Below, piece by piece: positions 60,706-64,000 of a DNA stretch of 64,000 nt. The stretch's first letter is position 1, and each line of letters opens with the position of its first letter. The translations under genes and the position numbers were made by a program. The stretch comes from Variovorax sp. Sphag1AA (GTDB lineage: Bacteria; Pseudomonadota; Gammaproteobacteria; Burkholderiales; Burkholderiaceae_C), in NCBI RefSeq assembly GCF_014192575.1, contig NZ_JACHYC010000007.1:372001-436000 (forward strand), read 5' to 3'. The notes under the pieces were generated by a model. The model made no database searches, was not told where the DNA came from, and worked only from the letters and a program-made list of their open reading frames with translations.

Positions 60706-62231
60706 AAGCGCTCCTCATGCATGCCGAGCAGGATTTCGATCCCGAACAGAGTCCGCCAGCGAACGAGGCCGAGCTGATCCAGGATCTCGAGCTCTCGACG
60801 TTGTTGAGCGCGATGGCCGGCGAAGATCCGTTCCTGCTGAACGTGTCGCGCAAGGCGCTCGTCTGCTCTGCGCAGAATGACATTGGAACCATCATCTATC
60901 GGCAGGAGGTCCTGTTTGATGCGGCCAGGAACCCCGCCTTGGTTCGAGAGCTCTACGAGCTCGCGATCGAAGCCATCGAGGGCAAGAGGAAGTCGCACTT
61001 CGGCGTCTTCAGCAACTACCCGAGCGGGATCCTCAGCGGCGCGATCGATGTGATGGTGATGTTCATGGGCGTGCTCACCAGGCTGAGGGTCATGTCCGAG
61101 GCGTATTCCAAGCGCTTCCGCTCGCGCGGCTTCAGGAAGCTCTTCGCGATGATCGAGCGGGAGTTCAGCGACGAGTATTTCGTGGAGGTCCAAAGGCATC
61201 TGCGCGAGCTCAAGTTCAACTCGGGCGTCCTGATCAGCGCGCGATTGGGCGACGGGAATCAAGGGGTGGACCATGTGTTGAGGCACCCTCGCGGCAGGCC
61301 TCCCAACTGGTTCGAGCGGCTGCTGGGTAAGGGCGGACCGGCCTTCAGTTTTCAGCTGGCCGAGCGGGATGAGGGCGGGGCGAGGATTCTCTCCGAGATA
61401 CGGGACCGTGGAATCACCCTGGTCGCGAACGCGATGGCCCAGTCGATGGACCACATCCTGAGCTTCTTCGAGATGCTTCGAACCGAGGTGGGCTTCTACG
61501 TGTGCTGCCTCAACCTGCGTGACAGGATGGAAACGATGGGGGCCGTGACGTGCCTTCCCGAACCGCACGCGGCTGGCTCGCGCGAGCTGTCCTTCGAAGA
61601 CCTCTATGACGTGTGCCTCGCGCTGAACATGGGCAAGGCGATCGTCGGCAACACCCTCGACACGGATCACAAGAGCCTCTTCGTGATCACCGGCGCGAAC
61701 CAAGGTGGGAAGTCGAGTTTCCTGCGCAGCATCGGTCTCGCTCAGGTGATGATGCAGTCCGGCATGTTCGTCGCAGGTCGAGCATTCGCCGCGGAACTGT
61801 GCTCAGGGGTCTTCACCCACTACAAGCGGGAGGAGGACGCCACGATGAACAGCGGCAAGCTCGACGAGGAGCTCGTCAGAATGAGCGCCATTGCAGACGC
61901 CGTCCATACCGGTGCGCTGGTGCTCTTCAACGAATCCTTCGCATCGACGAATGAGCGCGAAGGCTCCGAGGTCGCCCGGCAGATCGTGAACGCGTTGCTC
62001 GATCGCTATGTCAAGGTGTTCTATGTGACGCACATGTTCGAACTCGCCAATGGGTTCTTCGTTCAGGCAAGAAGCGACGCCATCTTCCTGCGGGCGGAGC
62101 GGCGTGACGACGGCAGTCGATCCTTCAAGCTCTCCGAAGGGGAGCCGCTGGCGACGAGTCACGGGGAGGATCTCTACGAAGAGATCTTCGAACGGGAATC
62201 GAGTGCCGAGGAACCGGCGGCGGTGCCCTGA
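60702..62231 (+). CDS. MutS-like ATPase 2
   Basis: A 509-residue partner of the preceding gene, overlapping by four bases (ATGA). ATPase motifs: ITGANQGGKSSFLRSIG (Walker A, about residue 331) and ALVLFNESFASTNEREGSE (Walker B and signature), then VKVFYVTHMFELANGFF. The N-terminal half is again helical, and no mismatch-recognition domain is present. Two adjacent, different copies suggest a heterodimer, as in eukaryotic MutS pairs. Last gene of unit 6. Confidence 0.82.
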   Translation: MKALLMHAEQDFDPEQSPPANEAELIQDLELSTLLSAMAGEDPFLLNVSRKALVCSAQNDIGTIIYRQEVLFDAARNPALVRELYELAIEAIEGKRKSHFGVFSNYPSGILSGAIDVMVMFMGVLTRLRVMSEAYSKRFRSRGFRKLFAMIEREFSDEYFVEVQRHLRELKFNSGVLISARLGDGNQGVDHVLRHPRGRPPNWFERLLGKGGPAFSFQLAERDEGGARILSEIRDRGITLVANAMAQSMDHILSFFEMLRTEVGFYVCCLNLRDRMETMGAVTCLPEPHAAGSRELSFEDLYDVCLALNMGKAIVGNTLDTDHKSLFVITGANQGGKSSFLRSIGLAQVMMQSGMFVAGRAFAAELCSGVFTHYKREEDATMNSGKLDEELVRMSAIADAVHTGALVLFNESFASTNEREGSEVARQIVNALLDRYVKVFYVTHMFELANGFFVQARSDAIFLRAERRDDGSRSFKLSEGEPLATSHGEDLYEEIFERESSAEEPAAVP

Positions 62232-62277
62232 TATGCCGTCGATCGGGGGACAGTCGGACCGCTGATTGCCGCGTAAG

Positions 62278-62541
62278 CTACAAGCCGGGGCCCGAAAGGC
62301 AGATGCCGTCCCCGCTGGCCTCGGTGACATCGCAATCGGATTCGCTTTGCGTCTGATCGTAGATCGCCGCACCTTCCACAAAGCGGACGACATGCCATGA
62401 CGAGGCGACTCCTTGGGGAACGCTGCCACTGATGGCGAGCATCGTCAGCGCCCATGCGCCAAGGGCAACGAGCAGCTGCGTGTTTTCTTGAAGCCAGTCG
62501 CGAAAGGTTGGCTCAGGCGGTAGGTTTCGCACGGTCAGCAT
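62278..62541 (-). CDS. Small membrane protein with its own fluoride riboswitch
   Basis: An 87-residue protein starting at ATG 62541, with GGAGG six bases upstream (GTG one codon earlier is too close). A membrane segment (LLVALGAWALTMLAISG) lies at about residues 23-40; the C-terminal part has two Cys (SDCDVTEASGDGICLSG), probably outside the membrane. No known family. It is convergent with MutS-like 2 and the only gene after riboswitch 7. Confidence 0.65.
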   Translation of the reverse strand: MLTVRNLPPEPTFRDWLQENTQLLVALGAWALTMLAISGSVPQGVASSWHVVRFVEGAAIYDQTQSESDCDVTEASGDGICLSGPGL

Positions 62542-62691
62542 CACGCGCCTCCGCTGCGTGACATCCGGCGGCCGAAGATGATTCGTTGACTACGTGGCAT
62601 CGGTCGTATTCCTCTCGAACTTGCGAGGTTGACCGATGAGCGAGGGTGTATGTGCGCGGACACCTACAGCCCCCGACATCAGTCAGTAGGT

Positions 62692-62746
62692 GTAGGCATC
62701 ATCAGCCGCACCAATTTGCGGCGGTTCATGGAGGAATGCCATCTCC
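62692..62746 (-). promoter_or_regulatory. Fluoride riboswitch 7 (small membrane protein)
   Basis: GGAGATGGCATTCCTCC, ACCGCC and GGCTGATGATGCCTAC on the reverse strand. Downstream ACACCTAC ... GTAGGTGT pairs with the aptamer's 3' edge. The promoter is weaker (TGGCGA - 17 - TACCCT). Confidence 0.92.
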
Positions 62747-62811
62747 AGTCAGAGGAGGGTACCACCCCGCCACAGTGTTCGCCATAGGGCTCACTACTTG
62801 CGAGCGGGTCC

Positions 62812-62840
62812 TTGATGTCCTCATGCCAGACCCCTATAGT
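62812..62840 (+). promoter_or_regulatory. Sigma-70 promoter of riboswitch unit 8
   Basis: TTGATG - 17 bases - TATAGT, ending seven bases before the aptamer. Confidence 0.8.
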
Positions 62841-62847
62841 CATCGGT

Positions 62848-62900
62848 GGAGATGGCATTCCTCCGCATTCCAAACCGCCGCCCCGGCTGATGATGCCTAC
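62848..62900 (+). promoter_or_regulatory. Fluoride riboswitch 8 (cfa)
   Basis: GGAGATGGCATTCCTCC, ACCGCC and GGCTGATGATGCCTAC. CCTACA-tg-ACCC ... GGGT-g-TGTAGG follows and overlaps the aptamer's 3' end. A second stem GATGCCAGC-cta-GCTGGCGTC lies at about 62962-62982 in the leader. Divergent from riboswitch 7. Confidence 0.94.
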
Positions 62901-63067
62901 ATGACCCGTGACTGGGTGTGTAGGTACGCGCGGAGAGTTCTCCTCTTGCGTTGAGCGTCAGGATGCCAGCCTAGCTGGCGTCTTCATCGCGGCGAATCAG
63001 CGCGCAGGTCTTCGCATTCCTTCCTCCGGTCCTAACAACCGCGCAGGGCGCGGTGCTGGGAAAGAGA

Positions 63068-64000
63068 ATGAACGAACGTGTTTCGAGCATGTCCGCGGTT
63101 GCAAAGGACCATCGCGGTCAGTCGCGGCTCTATCGATCGATGGTGGAGCTTCTCGACCAAGCGGGTGTTCGGGTCGACGGGCCCGATCCCTGGGATCTTC
63201 AGCTCAAGGATCCTTCGCTCCCCGAACGCGTTTTCACGCATGGCGGCCTGGGCCTCGGCGAGGCCTACATGGATGGTCATTGGGATGCCCGGCAACTCGA
63301 CGGGTTCTTCTTTCGCGTTCTGCGGGCGCGCCTGGACCAGGAGGTCAGACCGCTTCGGTTGGCACTTCACGCACTTCGCATGCGCCTGTTCAACCTTCAA
63401 GGCTTCGAGCGCGCTTGGACGGTGGGAAAGGCTCACTATGACATCGGCAACGATTTCTACGAGGCGATGCTCGACCCGAGGATGACCTATAGCTGCGGGT
63501 ACTGGGATCACGCGTCCAACCTCGCGGAGGCGCAAGAGGCAAAGCTCGATCTGATCTGCAGGAAGCTGCGCCTGCATCCAGGAATGCGGCTACTGGACAT
63601 CGGGTGCGGCTGGGGAAGCCTGATGGGCTTCGCAGCGGAGCGCTATGGCGTGGAATGCGTCGGTGTCACTGTCTCGAAGGAGCAAGCCGCTTGGGCGTCC
63701 GCGAGGTATGCGGCGCTACCTGTCGAGATCAGGCTGCAGGACTATCGGTCCCTGGACGAGCCGTTCGATTGCATCGCGAGCGTTGGCATGTTCGAGCACG
63801 TGGGTCGCAGGAATCACCGGGAGTACATGGAAGTCGCTCACCGATGCCTTGCGGATGACGGGCTATTTCTCCTGCACACCATCGGGAAGAATATGCGCGA
63901 CACGATTTCGGATGCGTGGATCGACAAGTACATCTTCCCGAATGGCGATCTGCCATCGGTAGGGCAAATCGGCGACGCGGTCGACGGCCTCTTCGTTGTG
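63068..64000 (+). CDS. cfa: Cyclopropane-fatty-acyl-phospholipid synthase, partial
   Basis: The gene starts at ATG 63068 (GGGAAAGAG just upstream) and is open to the window end, so the C-terminus is missing; 311 residues are visible. GKAHYDIGNDFYEAMLDPRM, then MTYSCGYWDH, the SAM motif LLDIGCGWGSLMGFAAERYG and VGMFEHVGRRNHREYM identify the synthase that adds a methylene bridge to membrane lipid double bonds. Cyclopropane lipids lower membrane permeability to protons, so control by fluoride could reduce HF entry or acid damage. Not a housekeeping context: it is the only gene behind riboswitch 8. Confidence 0.92.
   Translation, partial: MNERVSSMSAVAKDHRGQSRLYRSMVELLDQAGVRVDGPDPWDLQLKDPSLPERVFTHGGLGLGEAYMDGHWDARQLDGFFFRVLRARLDQEVRPLRLALHALRMRLFNLQGFERAWTVGKAHYDIGNDFYEAMLDPRMTYSCGYWDHASNLAEAQEAKLDLICRKLRLHPGMRLLDIGCGWGSLMGFAAERYGVECVGVTVSKEQAAWASARYAALPVEIRLQDYRSLDEPFDCIASVGMFEHVGRRNHREYMEVAHRCLADDGLFLLHTIGKNMRDTISDAWIDKYIFPNGDLPSVGQIGDAVDGLFVV

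Overview
The window reads as a high-GC betaproteobacterial chromosome, most likely Burkholderiales (Comamonadaceae-like by protein style: Blh-SQR fusion, FisR, ACS-type MFS, DUF4010 MgtC protein). This is an inference from protein families; no rRNA or tRNA gene is visible to anchor taxonomy. Gene content is strongly accessory.

Layout. 1-6.2 kb: scattered small hypotheticals, a 323-bp element with inverted repeats, and a Dam-type adenine methylase. 6.7-11.5 kb: a duplicated module of secreted TPR proteins plus a membrane protein; the second copy of the membrane gene is cut by an IS66 remnant. 11.7-13.5 kb: a second member of an unrecognised protein family (the first is at 3.2 kb) and an HTH regulator. 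13.7-21 kb: a Tn7-like transposition operon (unknown gene, TniQ, truncated TnsA copy, TnsA, TnsB, TnsC) whose genes overlap by 4 bases at most junctions. 21.5-27.3 kb: an aquaporin relic, a membrane class III cyclase, a hydrolase, LysR, cupin and MFS genes. 27.2-33.6 kb: a sulfide/persulfide oxidation operon (rhodanese, TauE, Blh-SQR, persulfide dioxygenase, DUF2892) divergent from its sigma-54 activator FisR, with a -24/-12 promoter and repeated TGGCAG sites between them. 33.6-39.2 kb: small secreted proteins, a stand-alone Rieske protein, a truncated VWA protein, an MgtC/DUF4010 protein and a frameshifted PAP2 phosphatase.

39.3-64 kb is the most striking part: a fluoride-stress island. I find eight fluoride (crcB-motif) riboswitch aptamers within 21.5 kb, at least six of them directly behind a sigma-70 promoter with exact 17-bp spacing. 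They head transcription units for (1) DUF190, a CPA2 antiporter and UspA; (2) a CLC-F type F-/H+ antiporter and a DUF190-like protein; (3) CrcB/Fluc, a HIT protein and UspA; (4) a lone succinate-dehydrogenase flavoprotein subunit, a dynamin-like GTPase, DUF211 and a VIT/CCC1-like membrane protein; (5) a Cys-rich CPxC-repeat protein with a frameshift, an enolase and a second dynamin-like GTPase; (6) pyrophosphatase, a second enolase and two MutS-like ATPases; (7) a small membrane protein; (8) a cyclopropane fatty acyl phospholipid synthase that runs off the window.

Together these look like one regulon: export F- (CrcB, CLC-F, antiporter), supply extra copies of fluoride-sensitive enzymes (enolase, PPase, perhaps succinate dehydrogenase), and protect the membrane (dynamins, Cfa, small membrane proteins). 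Export and enolase/PPase links to fluoride riboswitches are established. The SdhA, dynamin, Cys-rich protein, DUF211/VIT, small-membrane-protein and Cfa links are the less expected part and deserve follow-up.
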